A stretch of DNA of 64,000 nt from Aristolochia californica (taxonomy: Eukaryota; Streptophyta; Magnoliopsida; Piperales; Aristolochiaceae): assembly GCA_029961685.1 (NCBI GenBank), contig JARWKL010000008.1, positions 23,097,981 to 23,161,980 of the forward strand. Reading direction: 5' to 3'. A program made the translations under genes and the position numbers. Every line of letters begins with the position of its first letter. Positions within the stretch are counted from its first letter, which is position 1. Of this stretch, positions 52,720 through 62,300 are shown one piece after another. The notes beneath the pieces are model-generated. The model was not told the DNA's origin and made no database searches. It was given only the letters and a program-made list of their open reading frames with translations.

Positions 52720-52845
52720 TACAATAACAGAGAATATACTTTGACAAAGAGGATCTAGATCACCACGCTTGTTGTAGTGTTGTATATCTAGAAAGCGTAA
52801 ACATAACTAGATATAATAAATTTCAGAGGCTACATGCTCTATATT
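52720..52845 (-). other. Viral pol deletion junction, copy 3
   Basis: Same patchwork as 42841-43020 in reverse: GTGTTCTACAATAACAGAG, GATCACCACGCTTGTTGTAG and TTCAGAGGCTACATGCTC. Protease, RT and RNase H are missing at the same breakpoints as in copy 2. Confidence 0.75.
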
Positions 52846-54146
52846 GATGTGGAGATTCAGTCAGAGGATGTGCCTGACGAATCCGACATGTTTTTCGAGT
52901 TTTTCGAGGTGGAAGACTCAGATTCAAGATGAAGCTCATACACTTCATCGTCCGACTGGATTTCATCATGATGGATGATTTCCAATCCTTTTTCTTTGGC
53001 TAGTATCCTGTAAGTATTATACTGCCATTTTTCTTATCATTTGGACAGCGAGTGAAATGTCCTTCTTTCTGGCATATCCAGCACTTGCATTTGCTTGGGG
53101 GTTTTCCCATTGGGCAGTATGCATTTGACCCTTTACTGGATGTGGAGGGGCCAGAGTTTGTATCACTTTCGAGGAGTATACCTAGTTTTTGAACTTGGTG
53201 TTCTCCTAATTTTTTTCTTATGAAATTTCTTAGGATATTTTCTTTTCTTATGAGAGTTGGTTTTACATTGCCTACATTTTTGTTCTAGTTAGAAAAACAT
53301 AATATTTGTTTAGCTGCCTTACTAATTTTCTTTTGTAGTTTTTGGGCTTCATGGAGATTTGCCAACATGTCTTGTAAAAACTTGTGTCTTCTTCCTAAAG
53401 TATCAAAGTTTAGGAAATTATCGCTGGTTAAAGTTCCATATTCTGTATTATTTTGCCAATATTTTATAATGTCGTATTTTTCAGCTACATTTGCAAAAGG
53501 TTCTGGAAATTTAGAATAAAAGATGGGCAGATAAGGTTTCTGATCATCTTTCTGTAGTTTATAGAAGTACCTTGCAAATTCGTAATAGTACTTCTCATAA
53601 AAAAAATGTTACATATTTTTAACTTTTTAAATTTTTGAAGAGTTTCTAAACGTTTTCTTTGTTTAGTACTCTCATTGTGAGCTTCTAGGGTTGGATGTAT
53701 TCCTAGAAATTCTTTTGATATCTTTGCCACTAATCCTATTAGTATAGAGGCTATAGATGTTGGGGTAGCTCTTTTTGGGTCTTCGGGAGGGTTGTCCCAC
53801 CAATGAGCTATGTTACCTTGTAAAGCATGGGTAAAAAACTTAAATGCAGAATCTTTATCCAAATATTCATGCATAATTGCAGCATTGCTCGTGCTTCTTT
53901 CCCATTCTTTAAGAACTTTTTCTCCATCCTTGGGGCAATCCAAGTTGAGATAAAACCCAAAAGGGTTTATGCTAGCTATGGATTGATGTCCCTTAGTAGC
54001 ATGTGATGGATCGACATTTGTGTATTTTTTCGAATACCTTTGTCCTCCAAGAGATATTTTGGAGTGGGACAAACTTTCTCTTTCTCGAGAGTTATCCGTT
54101 GTGCTGTCGCGGAAATTGTCTCAAAAGCTGTCTTCCATGTGGGTAT
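52846..54146 (-). pseudogene. Viral coat protein with CCHC region, copy 3
   Basis: Core frame 53485-54072: NPFGFYLNLDCPKDGEKVLK, DSAFKFFTHALQGNIAHWWD, IHPTLEAHNESTKQRKRLET. Downstream the finger CWICQKEGHFTRC-like sequence at about 53050-53090 has lost bases, so the last His/Cys are out of frame. An acidic tail is at 52880-52985. The N-terminal part is lost at the element Y border. Confidence 0.8.
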
Positions 54147-54147
54147 C

Positions 54148-54735
54148 TGTTATGCCCATTTCCATGGATCAATTCACCCGACACTCTTCTTTGGGTTTGT
54201 GATTGTAATATGTTTGAGATGATGGGTTGAAGTTCTTGTAATTCCGGATCAGATACAAGGGCTCGTAGGCAGGGTACCGGCTGAACCCATAGGGAGACAT
54301 GGAGATGAAGATAAATAGTCACGATGATGGCAAACTCGACAAGGAGAATATGAAGGGTCATGGCTGGAAGATAGATCTGGGGAGGACGTGGAGGAATAGG
54401 CTTGATGGGGGAAGGAGATCGGAAGAGAAGGTGATGACGGTGAGGGATAACCAAGCTTTCGAAGGAAGCTTGCACTTTGGACCTCGTTTGGAGAGAGAAT
54501 CCGATCTCAGGCCTCATGAGAGAGGGTACCCAATCTCATTTACAACTATGCTCAATGATTACTTTCCATTCAAATGACACCCCTATAAATAATAGGAACG
54601 ACTCCTTACACATCCAACGCAAAATCCAAGTTCTGAATGAAATTACAAAAATGCCACCTAAGAGAACATTCAAAAAATTACATACATTATCCTCTACGTC
54701 TACCTGCTACTCTAGATGCTATGGAGTCCATAACA
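54148..54735 (-). repeat. Element Y 3' LTR
   Basis: 588 bp, TGTTATGCCCATTTCC to GGAGTCCATAACA on the plus strand. Its right part (in element sense the first part) matches the element B LTR, including the CTCTACGTCTACCTGCTACT stretch. Confidence 0.85.
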
Positions 54736-54790
54736 TCACTCCCTTCCTGGAGAACGAGCTTGCCCTCAAGCTTGAAGGTAGGTGTGCTTG
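54736..54790 (-). other. Retained Ty3 pol tail in element Y
   Basis: In element sense a frame reads PTFKLEGKLVLQEGSDVMDS, the counterpart of the FELEDKLFLQ pol end, running into the LTR. The polypurine part is short (GGAAGGGAG). Confidence 0.8.
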
Positions 54791-55166
54791 ACCATGCCGA
54801 TGGTAAGGGTGTGCTGATAGGCAAACTCAGCCTCATCGTATCAAGCCAAAGCTAGATAGGTGTCCCCAATGCGACAGTTCACTGAAGCCACCTCTACTGC
54901 CTTGCCATGGGAGACCATGGCCATGCTGGCAAGAACAAGATGCTCAAGAGCAGCCTCATGATCTCCATTTGTATCACATATTAGATCCATTAGCCTCCTA
55001 TGAGCAGCCTCTGCAAGAGAAGCAGGTGTACCATGATCTTTATGGCTATCAAGAGCCGTCTGGTACAAATTTTGGGCCTCATCAAACCGAAGTGCTTGGA
55101 CAAGGGTCTCAGCTACATAAAGGAAAGTTTCTCCCACCCTTGGATCCGTTTCTCCCAATACTTTCC
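54791..55166 (-). pseudogene. Captured kinesin-light-chain-related (TPR) gene fragment
   Basis: The minus strand reads KVLGETDPRVGETFLYVAET, ALRFDEAQNLYQTALDSHKD, LAEAAHRRLMDLICDTNGDH and EAALEHLVLASMAMVSHGKA. After a TGA (54839) it continues YDEAEFAYQHTLT before joining the pol tail. These are tetratricopeptide repeats of the plant kinesin-light-chain-related (KLCR) proteins, which link microtubules and membranes at the cell cortex. About 120 codons (two to three TPRs) are kept with one stop and no intron visible. The match to KLCR comes from memory of the family (GETDPRVGET and EALEHLVLASMAM-type blocks) and is strong. Confidence 0.85.
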
Positions 55167-56055
55167 TGTTGTGGACTCAATAGCACACCGAGTCACACAA
55201 CGAAGAAGACAACAACAAATCACTCAATAGGATTTAATTCTTATATTTCTTTGAGTAGGATTTATTTCTTATATTGTTTTTAGTAGGAGTTATTTCTAAT
55301 TAGTTTATATGTAAGGGGCATTATGGGGATTTATTGTAACCCTAACCCTAAAACTCCTTGACATGACCTATTTAAGGGAAAGGTATGAATGAAATAGGGA
55401 AGCTTTGAGATTTTAGAATAACCTAGTCTAAACAGGTTGAGATCACCTCTTAATCTCGAGTTTAGGGTTTACTCCAAAAATCCAACCTATCCTTCACCCC
55501 CCATTGCCATCCATCTTCACCCAAATTCATCCCTCATCATCCATACTAAGAAGAGGAGCTTCCTGCCCCTTTTCCAAGCCCAAAGAGAGGGTTCTCCCTC
55601 TTCATCAACGTCAGCAACCATCAAGGGGTCTAACCCTCTTGAGGAGCAACAAGTGGATAGTTTTTCTGGTCTTTCACGTGAAGGAGCTTAATTGCTGTTC
55701 CTAAGCTTGGAGCCAGCAAGGAAATAGAGGATAATCATTCATGCATGTGGGCCAAGGATTGCTACAAGCCAGGTGTACATAGCTTGACGTGCTACAACCA
55801 AATCAGGGTTGAAACCCTGATTTCCATGAGAAGAAAAAAGTATTCTTCTTACTTTATTCTGGTCAACATTGATGGCTTAATTTCATATATTTAGCAATCA
55901 AAATATTGCATCCATCAAGAGTCTTGTCCACGTGAGAGAAAACCAGCAAGGAAGAGTGTTTTTTTACCCTCATACCTAGTCCAGCAACTCAGTACCAGTG
56001 CTGGATTCACAAATCCCACGCCGTGTTACTCGATCCATGACCCGGGACCGTAACA
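55167..56055 (+). repeat. Element C 5' LTR
   Basis: 889 bp, TGTTGTGGACTCAATAGC to GGGACCGTAACA. Confidence 0.92.
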
Positions 56056-57060
56056 ACTTGGTATCAGAGCAGGGTAACATGGGGGAAAATATCAGCAATG
56101 AAGAAATCCAAATCAGGATACAAAAGATAGAAGATAGCCTTGAAACAGCACAACCAGTGTTGGGAAAGGTTTGTGGTTTGGAAGAAGAGATGAGCTGAAT
56201 TATCAGCATGCTACAGGAGTTGAGGACAGAGAGACATCAGAGTCCAGAGGTGAGAGAGGTTGCTCAAACATATCATAGAAGATGGGAGCAGTGGCCTGGG
56301 CGCACTGCTGTCCAAGGACCTCAGCATGGAGGCATAGTCCCAAGGTACACCAAGTTAGAGTCTCCCTCTTTCAATGGTTCAGAGGATCCCTTAATTTGGT
56401 TGCATAGATGAGAATGGGATAAGGTGCAACTAGCCTCTTTCCATATGACAGATGAAGCCATGTTATGGGTTACTCAAGTAGAGAAAGAGAGACCCGGAAT
56501 GACTTGGGGAGAATTTAAAAATCTATGCACAGTTAGATTTGGGCCTCCTGCCAACAGCAACCCCCTGGGAGAGTTAGTCCTATTGAGACAAACGGGTTCG
56601 GTGGAACAATATCAAAAACTATTCCAGGAAAAGTTGGCTCGTGCTGGTGAGAGGCTATTGGTTGACCAGTAGGTCTCCTTATTCACAGCAGGTCTCAATG
56701 AGTATTTATGGCTAGAGGTAGAACTCCTTATGCCCATGGATCTAGCTCATGCCATGAATATGGCCCGAGCAATGGAACAATGACAACAGCTGCAGCAACG
56801 TAAGCCGGGTTGGTCGAGTGAGAGGAACACTTCCTCCACGTGGCAAGGGTGCCGCTATAATTCATCTCAGGGAGCATCTATAGCAGCACCATCCAGACAC
56901 ACTCTGACTACGACTCGGGTAGCCGATCCCCTCCCTGGTAATTCCCTACCGAGCTTTATAAAAAAATTGACGAGTGCGGAGATGGCAGAAAGGCGGTCCA
57001 AAAATCTATGTTATAACTGTGATGAGCAGTATCCGGTTTGACACCAATGTAAACGATTGT
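56037..57060 (+). pseudogene. gag: Element C gag with zinc knuckle, broken
   Basis: The ATG at 56037 inside the LTR opens MTRDRNNLVSEQGNMGENIS. After a stop at 56196, PRYTKLESPSFNGSEDP, LIWLHR, stop at 56409, MTDEAMLWVTQVEKERPGM, VRFGPPANSNPLGELVLLRQ and KLFQEKLARAGE. Two more stops lead to FIKKLTSAEMAERRSKNLCY and NCDEQYPV(stop)HQCKRLF, the zinc knuckle with Gly replaced by a stop. It is close to the gag of the gag-only element. Confidence 0.88.
56059..56070 (+). promoter_or_regulatory. Element C primer binding site
   Basis: TGGTATCAGAGC, full 12-base initiator-Met type, three bases after the LTR. Confidence 0.92.
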
Positions 57061-57646
57061 TTTGGCTAGAGGTGGAGGATTTAGATGATCCAGAGGAGCT
57101 AGAGGATATTATCGAGGAGGAACCACCAGAGATATCCTTGCATGCTATTACTGGGCAGAAATCGCCTACTATAATGCAAGTCTGAGCTCATGTCGTCGAT
57201 CGAGAACTGGTGGGTCTAGTCGACTCGGGGAGTACACACAATTTTCTGAGTTTGCCAGCCGCACAACATCTCCAGCTCTAGATACACATTCATCCGGCAA
57301 CCACCGTCTCAGTGGCCAATGCCGAGAAGGTCCCTAGCTATGGGATTAGTAAGGCGATAACTTTTTCCATTGGATTTAATACATTTAATGCGGAATTTTT
57401 TGTTATTCCCATGGCAGGATTTGATATGGTATTAGACATTAAATGGTTACAAACATTGGGGCCCATTCTGTGGGACTTTTCAGCTTTAACCATGAGCTTT
57501 GATTTAGCCGGAAGTTGGGTGCTCTTACAGGGCTGTCAGGTGGACAGGGCCCACCTCATGCACTCTTTACAGACACGGGTTCAGCCTAACAGTCTAGTGA
57601 TGGTCTGGTTGAGGAGTTCTCTGACCTCTTCCAGGAGCCTTCGAGG
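57061..57646 (+). pseudogene. pol: Element C aspartic protease
   Basis: DIIEEEPPEISLHAITGQKS, then LVGLVDSGSTHNFLSLPA with an intact active site, a stop near 57280, TVSVANAEKVPSYGIS, FFVIPMAGFDMVLDIKWLQT and LGPILWDFSALTMSF. A frameshift near 57600 separates it from RT. Confidence 0.87.
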
Positions 57647-58459
57647 TTGCCTCCCATGAGGCACTGTGACCACAGGATCTGTCTGAAACCAGGTTCTGAG
57701 GTAGTGGTTGTGCGACCATACCGTTACCCACACCTTCAGAAAGACGAGATAGAGCGTCAGTGCCATGAGATGTTGAAACAAGGTCTTATTCTTCCCAGAC
57801 GCTCCCCATTCTCTTCACCCGTCTTACTTGTGAAGAAACATGATGGGACATGGAGGTTCTGCGTGGATTATCGGGAGTTGAACGTGCAGACAGTAAAGTT
57901 CCCGATTCCGGTAGTGGATGAGATTCTGGATGAGTTACATGGGTCGTGGTTATTCACTAAACTCAACCTCCGTTCGGGATACCATCAGGTTCGGATGCAC
58001 CCCTCTGATATCGAGAAGATGGCGTTCCGCACACACCATGGCCACTTTGAGTTCGTCGTCATGCCGTTCGGGTTATCCAATGCACCCTCCACTTTTCAAG
58101 CTTTGATGAACGAGGTATTTAGACCCTATCTTCGAAAATTTGTTCTTGTATTTTTCGATGATGTTTTGATATATAGCAAGTCGGTTGAGGAGCACTTGGC
58201 ACACTTGAGGATTGTTTTCGACTTGTTAAGAGCACATTAGCTCTATTTGAAACATTCCAAGTGTTCTTTTGCGGCTTCACATGTGGGGTATCTGAGACAC
58301 ATTATCTCACATGAGGGGGTTATGGTGGATCCCTAGAAGATCTGAGCTATTCACGAGTGGCCGCAGCCACAGTCGTGTTCTGCATTACGGGGCTTTTTGG
58401 GTCTTGCGGGCTACTACCGCAAATTTATTCAGAACTATGGGCCAGTGGCAGCACCGTTG
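57647..58459 (+). pseudogene. pol: Element C reverse transcriptase
   Basis: A 197-codon open frame with [58 protein letters not shown] (one codon shorter than A here), [50 protein letters not shown]. Three stops follow (58238, 58334, 58346) before LRGFLGLAGYYRKFIQNYGP. The solo LTR interrupts at 58459 (TAAPL / TSLLKK joint). Confidence 0.9.
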
Positions 58460-58909
58460 TGTTATGCATGCAATAAAATTAAATGTTATGCATGCAATAA
58501 CATTATTATTTTAGTTGTTTCTTTAATTTACTTTATTTTATTTCAGTTTTAGGTCACAGGGGTATTTTAGGAATATTTCATTTAAAGGGGTATTTTTGTA
58601 ATATTTTATTTATAGGGGTATTTTTAGAATATTTATTGTAAACCCTAACATGGTGAACCCTATTTAAGGGGTAAGAGTAATGAGAAACGGAAGCATTGAA
58701 GTATTAATAATTAGGTTTAATCTAGCGTAAAGAGGCTTAGAGTTCTCCTCAACGAGCTCCAGGGTATCAAACTTCCGTTTGGCTTGATTGTTCGTTTTTG
58801 TTCTCCATGTCTTCCTACTATCCCTACGGTAATGCCTGGAAGACCTATAACCCATGGCAGACCCCAGATCCTCCCAAAGAATCCTTGTGTCAGATCCGGG
58901 ACCATAACA
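58460..58909 (+). mobile_element. Solo LTR inserted in element C
   Basis: 450 bp, TGTTATGCATGCAATAAAA to GGGACCATAACA, flanked by CGTTG (58455-58459) and CATTG (58910-58914), a target duplication with one change. Removing it restores the RT/RNase H reading. No internal sequence remains, so it arose by LTR-LTR recombination. Its first 50 bp hold a direct repeat of TTATGCATGCAATAA. Confidence 0.9.
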
Positions 58910-59395
58910 CATTGACGAGTCTACTCAAGAAAAATTCCTTTATTTGGAATGAGGGGGCCACCACGTCGTTTGCGGCACTCAAATCTGCCCTCACATCCAC
59001 ACAGTATTACAACTTCCTAACTTTTATGAATTATTCATGGTAGAGTGCGACGCTTCGGGCGCGAGCATTGGGGCCGTTTCACAGCAGCTAGGTCATCCTA
59101 TTGCATATTTTAGCTGACAGTTGGTAGTCCATCATCACAAGCTGGCAGCCTATGAGCGCAAATTGATTGGGTTGGCCAAAAAGGTCCAACATTGGAGGCT
59201 TTATCTCTGGGGCTGGGCTTTTCTCATACGCACAGATCACTACAGCCTTAAATTCCTACTAGAACAGCGTTTGACGACATCGCCACAACAACATTGGATC
59301 AGTAAGTTGTTGGGATTTGACTTCTCGGTGGAGTATCGAGCGGGCAGATTAAATAAGGTGGCAGATGCCTTGTCATGGTGTTTTGAAGATCAACA
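58910..59395 (+). pseudogene. pol: Element C RNase H
   Basis: SLLKKNSFIWNEGATTSF, a stop at 59041, VECDASGASIGAVSQQLGHP, a stop in FSRQL, HHKLAAYERKLIGLAKKVQH, TDHYSLKFLLEQRLTTSPQQ and NKVADALSW. DSR-like Asp and Glu ligands are kept. Confidence 0.88.
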
Positions 59396-60370
59396 GTCGG
59401 TCTATTCTATCAGCCAGCCGAGATTTCTCATTTTGGACTTGGTGCGAGACGCACATGCCACTAACCTTGCACTACAGGAACTACATCAGAAGATCTCGAA
59501 AGGGACAATGAATTTGAAGTGGTCCATCCAGGATTCACTTATTTATTACAAGCAGCGGATTTTCCTCCCACATGAGTGCGAGTTGATTCCAGCTATTCTC
59601 TCGGCCTACCATGATAGTACACATGAGGGGATCTAGAAGACCTTGCACGGAATTCTAGCTGATTTTTACTGGCAAGCCATGAAAACCTCTATTGCGACTT
59701 TTGTGGGCGACTGTCAGGTATGCCAGCGCAACAAAGCCGAGCACTTGAGTCCAGCCGGTCTTCTCCAGCCTCTGGCCCTTCCTACGCAGGTTTGGGATGA
59801 CATTTCAATGGATTTTGTGGAAGGCCTACCCCTGTCCACTAGCAAATCTGTACTTTTCGTAGTGGTTGATAGATTCTCCAAGTAAGGACATTTTATACCG
59901 ATGGCTCATCCGTATACAGCAACACGGGTTGCTCAGAATTTCCTGGAGCAGATAGTCCTCTTACATGGCATTCCAGAATCCATTGTGAGTGATAGAGATG
60001 CAGTTTTCATGAGCACCTTTTGGCGGGAATTGTTTCGCTTGAGTGGGACGAAATTGAAGTTCTCCTTCGCCTATCATCCACAGACAGACGGGAAGACTGA
60101 GGTGGTGAACCGCACCATCGAGATGTATCTATGGTGCTTGGTGGGGGATCGTCCACGACAATGGGTTCAATGGTTTCCGTGGGCCGAATACTGTTACAAC
60201 ACTTGTTCCACTCTGCCTTGCAATCCACTCCTTTCCGGGTTATATATAGCCAGGATCCACCTCGCCTACTCTCGTACAACCCAGGGTCCACCCGCGTGGA
60301 TGCGATTGATCAGGCACTCATAGACCGGGATCTGCTACTACAGAATACCACAGAACGGCTATGACACGCC
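59396..60370 (+). pseudogene. pol: Element C integrase
   Basis: YHDSTHEG, a stop at 59634, FVGDCQVCQRNKAEHLSPAG, VWDDISMDFVEGLPLSTSKS, VVVDRFSK with a stop at 59883, SDRDAVFMSTFWRELFRLSG, YHPQTDGKTEVVNRTIEMYL and WAEYCYNTC, then a frameshift. The catalytic triad (D, D, E) can be placed in MDF, SDRDA and TEVVNR contexts. Confidence 0.88.
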
Positions 60371-60855
60371 CAAGCTCGGATGAAGGATGTATAAGACAGA
60401 GGCCACCGTGAGGTCTCTTTTGAGGTTGGGGGATATGTGTGGCTATGGCTCCAGCCCTACCGTCAGCAGTCTCTTGCGGGACCTCCATGTCATAAGCTCT
60501 CACCCAGATTTTTTGGGCCATTTCCCATTCTTCGATTCGTGGGACCAGTCGCCTATCAACTCAAATTATCGGACACAGCCAAAATTCACGATGTGTTTCA
60601 TGTCTCTCTTTTGAAGCCGCATTCCGGAGCACAACCTACATCCAATCCAGTCCTACCACCGGTTGATAATGGCGAGGTTATTCTTAACCCCGCTGAGGTG
60701 TTATGCGGGCAGCTGACCAATGACCATTGGGAGATTCTCGTTCAGTGGACGGACACTGACCCCGATGCTGCAACATGGGAACGGGTGGACATCTTCAAAC
60801 AAGTCTACCCAACTTTTGAGCTTGAGGACAAGCTCTTTCTCCATGGGGAGGCAGA
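60371..60855 (+). pseudogene. pol: Element C integrase C-terminus, chromodomain, pol end
   Basis: MWLWLQPYRQQSLAGPPCHK, RFFGPFPILRFVGPVAYQLK and KIHDVFHVSLLKPHSGAQ. Chromodomain NDHWEILVQWTDTDPDAATW at about 60718-60780. The end FELEDKLFLHGEADVVDS crosses into the LTR at 60856. The polypurine tract is GGGGAGGCAGA, without the long G run of A and B. Confidence 0.88.
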
Positions 60856-61498
60856 TGTTGTGGACTCAATAACACACCGAGTCACACAACGAAGAAGACA
60901 ACAACAACTCACTCAATAGGATTTAATTCTTATATTTCTTTGAGTTGGATTTATTTCTTATATTATTTTAAGTAGGAGTTATTTCTAATTACTTTATATG
61001 TAAGGGGCATTATGGGGAATTATTGTAACCCTAACCCTAAAACTCCTTGACATGACCTATTTAAGGGAAAGGTATGAATGAAATAGGGAAACTTTGTGAT
61101 TTTAGAATAACCTAGTCTAAACAGGTTGAGATCACCTCTTGATCTCGAGTTTAGGGTTTACTCCAAAAATCCAACCTATCCTTCACCCCCCATTGCCATC
61201 CATCTTCACCCAAATTCATCCCTCATCATCCATACTAAGAAGAGGAGCTTCCTGCCCCTTTTCCAAGCCCAAAGAGAGGGTTCTCCCTCTTCATCAACGT
61301 CAGCAACCATCAAGGGGTCTAACCCTCTTGACGAGTAGCAAGTGGACAATTTTTTTGGTCATTCATGTGAAGAAGCTTAATTGTTGTTCCTAAGCTTGGA
61401 GCCAGAAAGGAAAGAGAGGATAATCATTCATGCACGTGGGCCAAGGATTGCTACAAGCTAGATGTACATAGCTTGACGTGCTACAACCAAATCAGGGG
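60856..61498 (+). repeat. Element C 3' LTR, truncated
   Basis: Matches the 5' LTR from TGTTGTGGACTCAATAAC to CAACCAAATCAGG, about 643 of 889 bp. The remaining 246 bp are missing. Confidence 0.9.
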
Positions 61499-62300
61499 CT
61501 AATCCCTTTTAAGGCATCAAGAGTCCACCCCAATGCATCTCTATGTTCTTGTAAAACTTCAGTCAATTGTTCTTCCTGCTCAGTACTCAAATTAGAGGCA
61601 ATAATGACTGGCAATGAGTTCATGGGCCCCAAGAACGCATACTTCAACGTGGGAGGAAGTGGCTTAAGATCTAGCTTGGAAGTTTCAAGAGGTTTGTTCA
61701 AGTCAAGATGAAGATCCTGTGGATGATTAGTTGTGTAAACCTCATAAGCTTCCTCCAACAGAGGTACAAAACTGAGTAAAGAGTCAACCTCTCAAAAATA
61801 TATTTCCTCATCAAAATAGTCCATGTCTAAAGATGTTATGTAAGACTCAAAAGATTCAAGAGTGGATTCGTCATCAAGCATAACAGTCTCTATCTTAAAT
61901 GCAGGATTCAGATCATTAGACTCAAGTGGATGGTGCCCGACATTAAACACATTCAACAAGACCTTAAAATTTCCAAAAGACAACTCCAACTCACCACTTT
62001 TACAATGAATGACAGCATTAGATGTGGCTAAGAAGGGACGTCCTAGGATGACAGGAATTTGGTTGGTCACATTGATTACTGGTTCTATATCAAGAACAAT
62101 GAAATCAACCGGGAACATAAATTTGTCCACTTTTATCAAAACATCTTCAACTATTCCTCGTGGTATCTTGACAGAACGGTCAGCTAGTTGAAGTGTGATG
62201 GGGGTAGGCTTCAATTCCCCCAAACCTAATTGCTGGTACACAAAGAAAGGAAGCAAATTCACACTTGCCCCTAAGTCAAGAAGAGCTCTCTAGATGGTAT
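61499..62300 (-). pseudogene. pol: Tat/Athila-type protease and pol start
   Basis: The protease active site is read as RALLDLGASVNLLPFFVYQQ near 62240-62300, with a stop just before (62290). ELKPTPITLQLADRSVKIPR, VPVDFIVLD-like sequence and QIPVILGRPFLATSNAVIHC follow (61792-62262). After a stop at about 61795, LKYAFLGPMNSLPVIIASNL and HRDALGWTLDALKGISP lead to the RT start, where the element ends. Confidence 0.85.

Larger units (their letters stand above)
50541..54147 (-). mobile_element. Endogenous caulimovirid copy 3, minus strand
   Basis: Runs in viral sense from the middle of the coat protein (54146) through the CCHC region, the same pol deletion as copy 2, the downstream ORF and the 3' non-coding part to just past the TATA-like sequence. 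The 5' part is cut by element Y, which starts after GTATC at 54147. Confidence 0.85.
54148..55166 (-). mobile_element. Element Y: LTR element with captured kinesin-light-chain-related fragment, truncated
   Basis: A 588-bp LTR (54148-54735) and, on its 5' side in element sense, the retained Ty3 pol tail and then a host gene fragment up to 55166, where element C begins. The LTR starts in element sense TGTTATGGACTCCATAGC and follows the element B LTR for about 350 bp. GTATC (54143-54147) is the expected left target duplication; the right end and 5' LTR are lost. The layout parallels element X. Confidence 0.75.
55167..61498 (+). mobile_element. Ty3 chromovirus element C, with solo LTR insertion and truncated 3' LTR
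   Basis: A 5' LTR of 889 bp, primer site, gag to chromodomain, and a 3' LTR cut off at about 61498 after 643 bp, where a different Ty3 element on the minus strand begins. The pol frame reads on into the 3' LTR (VDSITHRVTQRRRQQQLTQ). By eye the LTRs differ at about 4 percent over the shared part. At least ten stops or shifts are present. Confidence 0.9.

Noticed and set aside
53485..54230. Several short plus-strand frames over the coat region of copy 3
   Set aside because: Shadows of the minus-strand coat protein; the same shadow appears opposite copies 1 and 2.
4276..61498. Intact, possibly active autonomous retrotransposon
   Set aside because: Elements A, B, C and the Copia element all carry several stops or frameshifts in gag-pol, and A2 and Y are truncated.
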